From NCBI RefSeq assembly GCF_000430005.1, contig NZ_AUCY01000014.1, forward strand, positions 1 to 64,000: a stretch of 64,000 nucleotides of DNA, read 5' to 3'. Every line of letters starts with the position of its first letter. Position 1 is the first letter of the stretch. Positions 36,647 through 44,046 of the stretch are shown piece by piece. A model generated the notes under the pieces. That model ran no database searches. It was not told the DNA's origin and saw only the letters and a program-made list of their open reading frames with translations. Source of the stretch: Desulfovibrio cuneatus DSM 11391. GTDB lineage: Bacteria > Desulfobacterota > Desulfovibrionia > Desulfovibrionales > Desulfovibrionaceae. Position numbers and translations under genes: made by a program.

Positions 36647-38133
36647 GTATCCCCTGCCTCCTGGCCTTTCAGCGCCTGCTTGCTTGCCCCTGTTACCTGC
36701 ACCTGCACCATGGTGCCCGGCTGCAAGCCTTCCCTGCTGGAAGGAAAACGCACCACTACTTTTATGTCGTGCGGGGTTTTACCCTGCCATAATTGGCACT
36801 GTTGCTCTGCACCTTGGGCGGCTTCGCCTGCGGTGCCATATTTTTCCGGCTGCACTTCCGGGGTGCTACCTGCACTATTCAAAGCACCCCGCTCACTACC
36901 GGGCATGGTTGGCTTATCGGCACCTTCCCCTAAAACTACAGAGGAAGAAAGGGGAGTGTCAAGCAAAACAGGCAATACACTGCCATACATCTGGCGCAAC
37001 AGGCGTTCGGTATACTCTGTCTGCCATGTCTGTAAACGGGTAAGACGCTCCAGGGCAACGCTACGCTCAATCTTACCCGGCAGCAACACAGCTTTGGCCC
37101 CTGGCCTGTCGGAATACACAAAAGAAAAGCTGGAAATATACCCCACCTCGCGCATTATTTCCATGGTGGCGTCAAAGTCGGATTCTGTTTCACCGGGAAA
37201 GCCCACAATAATATCGGTGGTCAGCACCATGTCTGGCCGGGCAGCACGCAGGCGCTGCACCACATCAAGGTAGCCCGCCACGGTATATTTGCGGTTCATG
37301 CGGGCCAGCACCGCATCAGACCCTGACTGCAAGGGCAGGTGCAGGCGGGGGCACAGCTTGGGTTCTTTGCCAAGCAGCGCTATAAGTTCTGCGGGAACGT
37401 CTTTGGGGTGTGAGGTGAGGAAGCGCACCCGGCCCAGCCCTTCAATGGCACAAATTTGTTCCAGCAACTCCACAAAAGTCGTGTCGCCTGCCAGGCCGTC
37501 CTGCCCATAGGCATTCACGTTTTGCCCGAGCAAAGTAATTTCTTTAGTACCAGCCGCCACAAGAGTATGGCACTCCGCCAGAACAGCTTCCGGCGTGCGC
37601 GACTTTTGCCTGCCCCGCACATACGGCACAATACAATACGTGCAAAAGTTATTGCACCCCTGCATGATGTTCACAAAAGCGGAAACAGGCACCTGCCCTG
37701 GCTGCCACAACGCATCGCGCTCTTCATACTGCTGCACAAAGTCAAGCAGGCTTATGCGGCGTATGGGTTCATCCAGCAGGCGTTCAATAGCATCAGGCAC
37801 ACCGGCAATGCCGTCGGTACCAAACAGCAAGCGCACTTCCGGGAAACGCTTCACCAGCCGTTCCCCCACCTGTTGGGCAACACACCCCCCCACACACACC
37901 AGAGGGGGCTTTTTCTTATGTACCTTGCAGTAACGGGCAATGCGCCCCAGTTCTGAATAGACTTTCTGTTCCGGCTTGTCCCGCACAGAACAGGTGTTCA
38001 AAATATACACGCTGGCTTCTTCAAGCGGAGCCGGGGCAAAGCCCCGCGCCTGCAGGGAACGCACAACCCAGTCGGAATCGTTCACGTTCATCTGGCAACC
38101 AAATGTTTGTATATAAAAAGTAGGTGTTGTCAT
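36643..38133 (-). CDS. miaB: tRNA-2-methylthio-N6-dimethylallyladenosine synthase
   Basis: Radical-SAM methylthiotransferase acting on A37 of tRNAs that read UNN codons. 496 residues from the ATG at 38133; a reading from 38319 adds 62 unrelated residues. The auxiliary cluster Cys are C13 (TFGCQMN), C48 (LNTCSVRD) and C84 (VGGCVAQ). The radical-SAM cluster is C160, C164, C167 (GCNNFCTYC). The TRAM domain near the C-terminus is split by a low-complexity insertion of about 45 residues (SSVVLGEGADKPTMPGSE and following) before IKVVVRFPSSREGLQPGTMV, making it about 50 residues longer than usual. It overlaps the DUF151 gene. Confidence 0.95.
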   Translation of the reverse strand: MTTPTFYIQTFGCQMNVNDSDWVVRSLQARGFAPAPLEEASVYILNTCSVRDKPEQKVYSELGRIARYCKVHKKKPPLVCVGGCVAQQVGERLVKRFPEVRLLFGTDGIAGVPDAIERLLDEPIRRISLLDFVQQYEERDALWQPGQVPVSAFVNIMQGCNNFCTYCIVPYVRGRQKSRTPEAVLAECHTLVAAGTKEITLLGQNVNAYGQDGLAGDTTFVELLEQICAIEGLGRVRFLTSHPKDVPAELIALLGKEPKLCPRLHLPLQSGSDAVLARMNRKYTVAGYLDVVQRLRAARPDMVLTTDIIVGFPGETESDFDATMEIMREVGYISSFSFVYSDRPGAKAVLLPGKIERSVALERLTRLQTWQTEYTERLLRQMYGSVLPVLLDTPLSSSVVLGEGADKPTMPGSERGALNSAGSTPEVQPEKYGTAGEAAQGAEQQCQLWQGKTPHDIKVVVRFPSSREGLQPGTMVQVQVTGASKQALKGQEAGDT

Positions 38134-38427
38134 TGTAGTTGAGGGAAAAAGGTGAAAGCGGGCAGCAGTAAGTGTGCCTGTAAGGCTACCAGCCTCATAC
38201 GTGCTTTTTGCTGCGGGCGCAACTTGCCTACCCGGGAAGGTTGGACCATTATCCGTTACTGTAAACCATAGCAGAGCGGAAGGATGCGCAGAAAACACAT
38301 TTACTATACCTATGCGCATTATAGATATAGCAAATGGTAAAAAAATTTATATTTTCTGTGGGCAAATAGAATATTTTCTGCTAGCTTAGAGGCACAATAG
38401 TTTCAACTTATTCTAAAGGAGGAAAGT

Positions 38428-39930
38428 ATGAAACGCATTTCTACTCTTCTGCTTTCGGCTGCCATGCTGTTTGGCACCGTAGGCGCAGCCCAGGCCGTGG
38501 ACATTAAGGCCAAGGGACAGTTCGAATTTGTTTTTGGTTGGGGCAAAAACCTTGGTGGTAGCAAAGGCTTTAACAGCAATGCAGCTCACCAGGACTTCAT
38601 TGCTCGCCAGCGCGTGCGCACCCAAGTCAACTTCATCGCTTCTGAATTTCTTCAAGGCGTATTGATGTTTGAAATCGGTGACACTGACTGGGGCCGCACC
38701 AGAAACGGCAACACCGGGCCTAGCTCCGGCGGTGCCCTTGACGCTGACGGCGTGAACGTGGAAACCAAACGTGCATACATTGACTGGATCGTGCCTAACA
38801 CCGACCTGTCCATCCGCATGGGTATCCAGGGCTTGGCGCTGCCTTCTGCCACCCGCTTCAACAACCCCGTGTTTGATGCCGACGTAGCCGCCATTACTGC
38901 CAGCTACAAGTTTAACGACATGTTTGCCCTGACAGGCTTCTGGGCTCGTCCTTTTGATGCCTACAACGACCGCTATGCAGACAACGGCAATGGTCGTCGT
39001 CTGGATGACAGCGTTGACATGTTCGGCCTTGTGGCCCCCATCACCGGTGAAGGTTGGGCACTCACCCCCTGGACTGTTATGGCCAACATTGGCAACCAGT
39101 CCGGCTATGCTGAGTACATTATGGCTAAAGACAACCTGAACGGCCTTGGCCGCGGCATTCGCGACGTAGAAAACGACCGTGCCTTTGCATGGTGGCTCGG
39201 CACAGGGTTTGAACTGACCATGTTCGACCCCCTTACCTTTGGCATGGACGTAATGTACGGGCGCATGGGCGACCTGGAAGGCCTGAACGTTGGCGCCCGT
39301 CCTGATGGCGTAGCCAACCCAGACAACAACTTCACTGCTCGTGCCCGTGGCTGGTTCCTGGACGCACGCCTTGATTACAAACTGGATTGGGCCACTGCTG
39401 GCATTTTCGGCTGGTGGAGCACTGGCGATGACGCTGAAGACCAGCGTTATGATGCCAATGGTAACATGACCCATGCAAAGCTTGGTCGTATGCCTGTTGT
39501 TGGCGTAGACACTGGCTTTGCCCCCACCTCTTTTGGCTTCAGCGGCACAAAGACTCGGGGCGATGACAACGCAGTAAGCCAAACTGGCATGGGCACTTGG
39601 GGTATTGGCGTGCAACTGGCTGACATGAGCTTCATTGACGACCTCAAGCACACCCTGCGCGTTTCTTACTACAAAGGCACCAACGACCGCGACTTGGCTC
39701 GTGGCGACGGTCCTTTTGGTTCTAACACACGTTACGGTGTGGATAGCCTGTACCTGACCACAGGCGATGCTGCTTGGGAAGTAAACTTTGACCACCAGTA
39801 CAAAATTTACGAAAACCTGACCGCATACCTCGAACTGGGTTACATCAACCTTGACCTGATCAAGAACCACTTCCAGAGCGATTCCGACGACGCTTGGAAG
39901 GCTCAGGTTGGCTTCAAGTACGAATTCTAG
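38428..39930 (+). CDS. Outer-membrane homotrimeric porin (Desulfovibrio type)
   Basis: Major outer-membrane channel. The 500-residue protein has a signal peptide (MKRISTLLLSAAMLFGTVGAAQA, residues 1-23) and then an all-beta pattern of alternating polar and hydrophobic residues with many Asp, Asn, Gly and aromatic residues. The barrel starts VDIKAKGQFEFVFGW and ends on the aromatic VGFKYEF, the BAM recognition end. Features such as ARQRVRTQVNFIASEFLQG match the family found across Desulfovibrio. AAAGGAGG lies 6 bp before the ATG. Codon use is biased to GCT, CGT and AAC, consistent with very high expression. A terminator follows. Confidence 0.93.
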   Translation: MKRISTLLLSAAMLFGTVGAAQAVDIKAKGQFEFVFGWGKNLGGSKGFNSNAAHQDFIARQRVRTQVNFIASEFLQGVLMFEIGDTDWGRTRNGNTGPSSGGALDADGVNVETKRAYIDWIVPNTDLSIRMGIQGLALPSATRFNNPVFDADVAAITASYKFNDMFALTGFWARPFDAYNDRYADNGNGRRLDDSVDMFGLVAPITGEGWALTPWTVMANIGNQSGYAEYIMAKDNLNGLGRGIRDVENDRAFAWWLGTGFELTMFDPLTFGMDVMYGRMGDLEGLNVGARPDGVANPDNNFTARARGWFLDARLDYKLDWATAGIFGWWSTGDDAEDQRYDANGNMTHAKLGRMPVVGVDTGFAPTSFGFSGTKTRGDDNAVSQTGMGTWGIGVQLADMSFIDDLKHTLRVSYYKGTNDRDLARGDGPFGSNTRYGVDSLYLTTGDAAWEVNFDHQYKIYENLTAYLELGYINLDLIKNHFQSDSDDAWKAQVGFKYEF

Positions 39931-40356
39931 AGCAGACTAAATAGCGCTGCGTTTGTTTTACTTGCAGTAGGGGGCCCGTGGCCCCCTATTTTTTTTATTA
40001 ATGGCCTTTTTTGCTTCTGCCTTCGTCAGGCTTTCTTTGTGCGACGCTCATGTATGTCTCTATACACATCGCCCCGCCCAAAGTGCGCCTTCCTTGGCAG
40101 GAACCAAAAAATTCTCATTAACAAGTACTACGCTCATTTTTTCCGTTTGGCAGCGTTGCTTCACCCTGCTCCCGCTTGATACCCGGCCCTATTTGACAAC
40201 GCCAGAAAACGAATTATGTTTATTTGGTAATGCCCACACAAACGCTGCCGGGCAATGCAACTAGTACAAAACACATCACCATACCTGCATACGCACAGGA
40301 CAAACCAGACATTGCATGGCAAGAGCAGGCATACCGTGGCATACAAGGAGTTGGAT
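39931..40356. other. Non-coding gap between porin and HMA-like gene
   Basis: About 425 bp holding the porin terminator, a half-copy of palindromic repeat family A at about 40137-40168 (TTTTTTCCGTTTGGCAGCGTTGC), and the upstream region of the small gene. No supportable coding sequence was seen. Confidence 0.55.
39968..39997 (+). terminator. Porin terminator
   Basis: TAGGGGGCC pairs with GGCCCCCTA around a three-base loop, directly followed by a run of eight or nine T. A textbook rho-independent terminator. Confidence 0.93.
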
Positions 40357-40566
40357 ATGAAAACATTACGAGTGAAGGGATTCAGAGAAAAAACAGACTG
40401 CGCCACCGTGATACAGCGTTGCATAAAAACTGTGGATGGCTATGAAGACATCCACATTAACACCGCCTCCGGGGAAATTACCTACAAACCCGGTACGTGC
40501 GTAGACGAAGATATTTTGAAGGAAGCGCTGGCCCAGGAAGGGCTCACCGTGGAAGAAGTAAAGTAA
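40357..40566 (+). CDS. Small HMA-like (heavy-metal-associated fold) protein
   Basis: A 69-residue protein whose start is fixed by AAGGAG 7 bp before the ATG at 40357. The pattern LRVKGFREKTDCATVIQRCI then DIHINTASGEITYKPGTCVDEDILKEALAQEGL fits the beta-alpha-beta-beta-alpha order of the heavy-metal-associated domain. The usual CxxC metal loop is replaced by DCATVIQRC, with Cys five residues further apart. It may bind a different ligand or none. A terminator follows, so it is a monocistronic unit. The fold assignment is from pattern only. Confidence 0.72.
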   Translation: MKTLRVKGFREKTDCATVIQRCIKTVDGYEDIHINTASGEITYKPGTCVDEDILKEALAQEGLTVEEVK

Positions 40567-40589
40567 ACGGCTAGAGCAGCTACATACTT

Positions 40590-40628
40590 AAAAAGCGGGC
40601 TTCCCATGTGGGGTAGCCCGCTTTTTTA
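40590..40628 (+). terminator. Terminator after the HMA-like gene
   Basis: AAAAGCGGGCT pairs with AGCCCGCTTTT and the inner CCC/GGG extends the stem; a T-run follows on the plus side. It could also serve the convergent DsbA-like gene. Confidence 0.9.
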
Positions 40629-40663
40629 TGGTGAACACAACATCCCATTGAATGCGCGTTTCC

Positions 40664-41302
40664 TTAGGGCAACTGCGGCACAGGCGGGTGTTCCTTCATA
40701 AATTGCACCATGGGGGCAGCCCCCACCAGCCCTTCATACACCACCCCGTTAATAACAAAGCTTGGGGTACGCTTCAGCCCATATCTTTCCTTGATGGCAG
40801 CTTTCGCCTCTGCCCGCTTTGCCTCATTTTCCGGGGAAACATCCCGCTCCAGCTTTGCCGCGTCCACGGGCAACGTTTTCTTTTTGGCAAGCGCTATGGC
40901 AAAGGGCACAGGCTTGGCAATTGCCTGTTCGCTGGCAAAGGCGGCTGTTACAAACTCGCGTGCCAATGCCTGGTTTTGCTCCGCCAGGGCAATAGCGGTG
41001 AGCATGGCCTTGTCGCCCTGCGCCGATTTGCCCCCACCCTGTATGATAAACCGGGTGTGAGCCGGGTCCAGCCCCTGTATGGTGCCCACCACCGCAGGCC
41101 ATATTTTGCGGCATGAGGGACATTCTATATTGTCGTACATAATGATGGTGTTGGGGGCATCCGCATTGCCGAAAAACAGCGGAAAACGGTAAAAGTCATG
41201 TTCCGCAGCATGGGTGAGGGAGGGCAAAGAGAGAAGGAAGAGCAGAAAAAGAAAAGAGCATATGCGGCGGGCATGACCGCCTGCCAAAGTGCCAAAAGCC
41301 AT
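40664..41302 (-). CDS. Periplasmic DsbA/DsbG-like thiol:disulfide oxidoreductase
   Basis: 212 residues from the ATG at 41302; a reading from 41395 adds 31 residues without signal-peptide character. The N-terminus RRICSFLFLLFLLSLPSLTHAA is a signal peptide. A thioredoxin-fold domain follows with active site C61-P-S-C64 (DNIECPSCRKIW) and the cis-Pro motif LKRTPSFVINGVVYEG. A helical insert lies between them. CPSC differs from the CPHC of DsbA, suggesting a different redox potential or role in cytochrome or Fe-S maturation. Neighbours give no pathway. Confidence 0.88.
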   Translation of the reverse strand: MAFGTLAGGHARRICSFLFLLFLLSLPSLTHAAEHDFYRFPLFFGNADAPNTIIMYDNIECPSCRKIWPAVVGTIQGLDPAHTRFIIQGGGKSAQGDKAMLTAIALAEQNQALAREFVTAAFASEQAIAKPVPFAIALAKKKTLPVDAAKLERDVSPENEAKRAEAKAAIKERYGLKRTPSFVINGVVYEGLVGAAPMVQFMKEHPPVPQLP

Positions 41303-41373
41303 GGTGTTCCCTTGCAACGGTTGGGGTGATTGTTGTGAGGCTGAAAGCAGAAGCTTAGCTGAAAGCAGAGAGA

Positions 41374-41402
41374 TTGACAAATGGGGGGAGGGCAACTAAA
41401 CT
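41374..41402 (+). promoter_or_regulatory. Sigma-70-type promoter of the toxin-antitoxin pair
   Basis: TTGACA at 41374-41379, a 17-bp spacer, and TAAACT at 41397-41402. The -10 lies inside the palindromic operator. The antitoxin ATG is about 30 bp downstream. Confidence 0.65.
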
Positions 41403-41419
41403 TAGTTTAAGACTTAGTT
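41394..41419. promoter_or_regulatory. Probable autoregulatory operator of the Phd/VapC pair
   Basis: AACTAA-AC-TTAGTT (41394-41407) is a perfect palindrome, and a third half-site TTAGTT recurs 12 bp on (41414-41419). Phd-family antitoxins bind such repeats to repress their own operon. Confidence 0.6.
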
Positions 41420-41433
41420 TATATGGAGACTCT

Positions 41434-41676
41434 ATGCAACAAATTAATATTCACGAAGCTAAAACAAATCTTTCCAAACTCATTGAACAAGCCGTACATG
41501 GCGAACCATTTATTATTGCCAAGTCCGGCAAACCCATGGTGACGGTAACGGCCTATACCCCCTCGCAAGAACCTGCAAAGCGGGTGGGATTCATGCGGGG
41601 AATGATTACGATGCCGAAGGACTTCGACACCATGGGGCAAGAAGTCATTCAGGACATGTTCGCGGGGGAAGAATGA
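41434..41676 (+). CDS. Phd/YefM-family antitoxin
   Basis: An 80-residue protein from the ATG at 41434, which follows GGAG; an ATG at 41374 would include the promoter and operator. MQQINIHEAKTNLSKLIEQAVHGEPFIIAKSGKPMVTV is the Phd/YefM fold: an N-terminal DNA-binding and dimerisation unit. The C-terminal half MPKDFDTMGQEVIQDMF is the toxin-binding part seen in VapB-like partners of PIN toxins. Its stop overlaps the toxin ATG by four bases. It should neutralise the toxin and repress the operon. Confidence 0.93.
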   Translation: MQQINIHEAKTNLSKLIEQAVHGEPFIIAKSGKPMVTVTAYTPSQEPAKRVGFMRGMITMPKDFDTMGQEVIQDMFAGEE

Positions 41677-42086
41677 ACTTGCTCCTTGATACCCATATGC
41701 TCATATGGGCGGCAGTCGGAACACTTCCACGCAAGGCAGAGCAGCTTTTGGTAGATGCCAATAACACACTGTACTTCAGCCCTGCCAGCCTGTGGGAAAT
41801 TGGCATAAAGCAAAGCCTTGGCAGAAATGACTTTGCAGTGGATGCTGCAATGCTGCGGCGCGGCCTTGTGGATGCCCATTATATTGAGCTGCCCATTACG
41901 GCCCAACATACCCTGGCTGTAAACGACCTGCCCGCCCTGCATAAAGACCCTTTTGACAGAATACTCCTGGCCCAGGCCAAATGCGAGGGGTTTTGGTTGC
42001 TTACAAGTGATAAGCAGATAAAGGAATACCCTGGATCGGTTTTGTTTATTGGAAGGGGTGATGCGGCGTGGCGGCCGCAAAAGTGA
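41673..42086 (+). CDS. PIN-domain toxin (VapC-like)
   Basis: Predicted endoribonuclease, typically cleaving tRNA or rRNA when the antitoxin is lost. The 137-residue protein has the acidic PIN residues in order: MNLLLDTHMLIWAA with D6, SPASLWEIGIKQSLG with the Glu, and LHKDPFDRILLAQA with the late Asp; another is in LLTSDK. It overlaps the antitoxin stop by four bases (ATGA), so the pair is coupled. The stop is followed by a 1-kb non-coding inverted repeat. The arrangement is typical of accessory toxin-antitoxin loci. Confidence 0.93.
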   Translation: MNLLLDTHMLIWAAVGTLPRKAEQLLVDANNTLYFSPASLWEIGIKQSLGRNDFAVDAAMLRRGLVDAHYIELPITAQHTLAVNDLPALHKDPFDRILLAQAKCEGFWLLTSDKQIKEYPGSVLFIGRGDAAWRPQK

Positions 42087-42111
42087 GAGTTTTTTGAGGG
42101 TGGTTGCTCGT

Positions 42112-43090
42112 AGTTTCTTGCGGCGCAGGCGCCACACCATTCCTCTTTTCTCTTTATTTTTCCGCTCCGCTAGGGCAGGTGGGGCCCTTGTGCGGCCCCC
42201 CTGCACCCCCACACCCTTGGGGCTCTGCCCCAAGACCCCGTTTAGGTTACGGCCCGCGCTTAGGCTATTTGTTTCCTACCTCGCTGCGCTCGGGGCGCAA
42301 ACAAATAGAAACGCGCGGGGAGTACACCCTGCTGAGAATGGGTAGCCTCGTCTGATACGGGGAGTAAATACGCAACGGCCCTGCCGCATAAGGACATTGC
42401 CTTACTGGTGGGGAGCGGTGGAGAAGTGTACCGCACTGTGCATGAGTGAGCGGGCGCAGCAAAGCGCGCGTTGGCTGGGGAAAACTCGAAGAATTATCTG
42501 TAAGGTGCGGCGAAGACGCCGCAAGAGCCCACTACAGCCGCATACCCAGGCGGAGTGGGGCTATAAAGTTACCGTTTCCCTTTACCAAAGGAATCACCTT
42601 CAGTGGCAGAGTCTTTATTCTACCCATACCCTCCACACAAGAGATTACTCATAACCCCACCGCCGTACGTGCGCTTTGTTGCGCCCAACCACTCATGCGA
42701 AGTACCACCTATTTGCCCTCACTTCCCGTCAATGTGGTACTTACCTTCTGTGGCATAATTGACTATGACAGCAAGCAACCGATAAGTGCCGCCTCACCCA
42801 TTCCCTGCACGGTGTTTTTCCGCGCGAATATATTTGTGCAGCGCCACGAGCGCAGCGAGTTAGCGAAACAAATCTACCTGAGCGCGGGCCGCAACCTAGC
42901 GGGGTCACGGGGTGCAACCCCGTGCGCCTGGGGTCGTTAGGGGGCCGGGCGAGGGCCCCCTAACCCTAGCGGAGCGGATGAACTAAGAGAAAAGAAGAAT
43001 GGAGTGGCGCTTGCGCCGCATAAACCCAAGCGGAGCGGCAAACAAAACAAGAAAAGCGGTAGCACGCGGCGGCACGCCGCAAGAAACTCA
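42112..43090. repeat. 0.9-kb imperfect inverted repeat, non-coding
   Basis: Left arm about 42119-42465, right arm about 42665-43020. The right arm read backwards follows the left in order: GCGGCGCAGGCGCCAC/GCGGCGCAAGCGCCAC, CCGCTCCGCTAGGG in both, GCGGCCCGCGCT/GCGGCCCGCGCTC, CTCGCTGCGCTCG in both, and innermost GGGCGCAGCAAAGCGCGCGT/GGGCGCAACAAAGCGCACGT. The arms are diverged by substitutions and indels, and the centre is unrelated. The right end has an additional repeat of TTTCTTGCGGCG. No credible gene lies inside. The whole 42087-43163 stretch is otherwise empty. Confidence 0.75.
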
Positions 43091-43105
43091 ACATTCCCTC
43101 TTAAC

Positions 43106-43143
43106 AACAAAGAAGGGCCGTCCATGCGACGACCCTTCTTTGT
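43106..43143. terminator. Hairpin after flxA
   Basis: AACAAAGAAGGG pairs exactly with CCCTTCTTTGTT around CCGTCCATGCGACGA. It lies 21 bp beyond the flxA stop on the minus strand and probably ends the hdr-flx operon, although the minus-side tail TTGTTGTTAAG is only partly U-rich. Confidence 0.75.
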
Positions 43144-43163
43144 TCTTCATCCAACCAAACCCA

Positions 43164-44042
43164 TTACAACTCGTTGGGTATCTCTTTCAGTTCTGCCAGG
43201 GTAAACACCGGGCCATCTACGCACACGTATTTGTCCCCAATGTTACAGCGCCCGCAAATACCAATACCGCACTTCATGCGTTTTTCCAGGGTGGTCACAA
43301 TCTGTTCCGGTGCAAAGCCCAGCTTTTCCAGGGCTTGCAGCGTAAACTTGATCATAATGGGCGGGCCGCAGGTAATGGCCACACAGTTATTGGCGGAGGG
43401 TGCCATTTCCAGCAGCACGTTGGGAATAAGCCCCACTTTGTGTTGCCAGCCTTCGGCTTCTCTGTCAATGGTCAGCACACAGTCCAGGTCGTCGCGCCCC
43501 AGCCATTCCGGCAGTTCATAGGAAAACGCCATATCTTGCGGGGAACGGGCCCCGTACAGCAGGCTGATTTTCCCGTAGTCTTTGCGGTTATCCAGCATGA
43601 ACAGGAGCAGCGTACGCAAGGGGGCCATGCCAATGCCGCCCCCAACAAACACAATGTCCTTGCCCTTCATGCTTTCATACGGAAAGGAGTTGCCAAGGGG
43701 GCCGCGCACGCCAATGGTGTCGCCAGCGGCCACGTTGTGCAGGGCTTGGGTATTTTCCCCTGTGCGCATCACGCTGAACTGCAAGTAGTCCATGCGGGTT
43801 GGCGGGGAGTTGATTACAAAGGTAGATTCCCCAAAGCCAAACACAGAGAGTTGCCCCACCTGCCCCGGCTGGAACGTAAAGCTCTTCATGGCGTCCGCGT
43901 CTTGCAGCACCACGCGAAACGTTTTGATGTTAGGGGTTTCGTCTATTACCTCTACCACGGTAGCCAGGTAGGGCATATAGGGGTTGGGGGTGCTGGCATC
44001 ACAGCTTGGGCGTTGTGGCGCAGCGGCAGTATTAGTAGCCAT
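43164..44042 (-). CDS. flxA: Flx complex NADH-oxidising FAD/[2Fe-2S] subunit
   Basis: Takes hydride from NAD(P)H and passes electrons into the Flx/Hdr complex. The 292-residue protein belongs to the ferredoxin-NADP reductase family. The FAD-binding barrel includes FQPGQVGQLSVFG, the nucleotide site is DIVFVGGGIGMAPLRTLL, and the C-terminal [2Fe-2S] ligands are C258, C263, C266 and C274 (KCGIGICGRCNIGDKYVC). It starts 4 bp after flxB with AAGGAG before the ATG, and ends the operon. In Desulfovibrio vulgaris the homologous complex links NADH to ferredoxin and DsrC. Confidence 0.92.
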   Translation of the reverse strand: MATNTAAAPQRPSCDASTPNPYMPYLATVVEVIDETPNIKTFRVVLQDADAMKSFTFQPGQVGQLSVFGFGESTFVINSPPTRMDYLQFSVMRTGENTQALHNVAAGDTIGVRGPLGNSFPYESMKGKDIVFVGGGIGMAPLRTLLLFMLDNRKDYGKISLLYGARSPQDMAFSYELPEWLGRDDLDCVLTIDREAEGWQHKVGLIPNVLLEMAPSANNCVAITCGPPIMIKFTLQALEKLGFAPEQIVTTLEKRMKCGIGICGRCNIGDKYVCVDGPVFTLAELKEIPNEL

Positions 44043-44046
44043 TGGC

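Noticed and set aside
42104-42355. Peptide-coding reading on the plus strand in the inverted repeat
   Set aside because: Same peptide pattern appears on the opposite strand in the other arm, no ribosome site, indels between the arms break the frame; treated as repeat DNA.
42660-42720. A stretch CGCACGTACGG on the minus strand looked like part of group II intron domain V
   Set aside because: The partner strand needed for the domain V stem (CCGTAY) is missing and no maturase or intron 5' end is present; the sequence belongs to the innermost arm of the inverted repeat.
42446-42940. Open frame of about 164 codons in the centre of the inverted repeat
   Set aside because: Crosses unrelated arm and centre sequence, composition is not protein-like and no ribosome site is present.
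42087-43163. Whether this stretch is an integrated phage or plasmid remnant
   Set aside because: No integrase, transposase, attachment repeats or phage genes are visible; only the toxin-antitoxin pair and the inverted repeat support an accessory origin.
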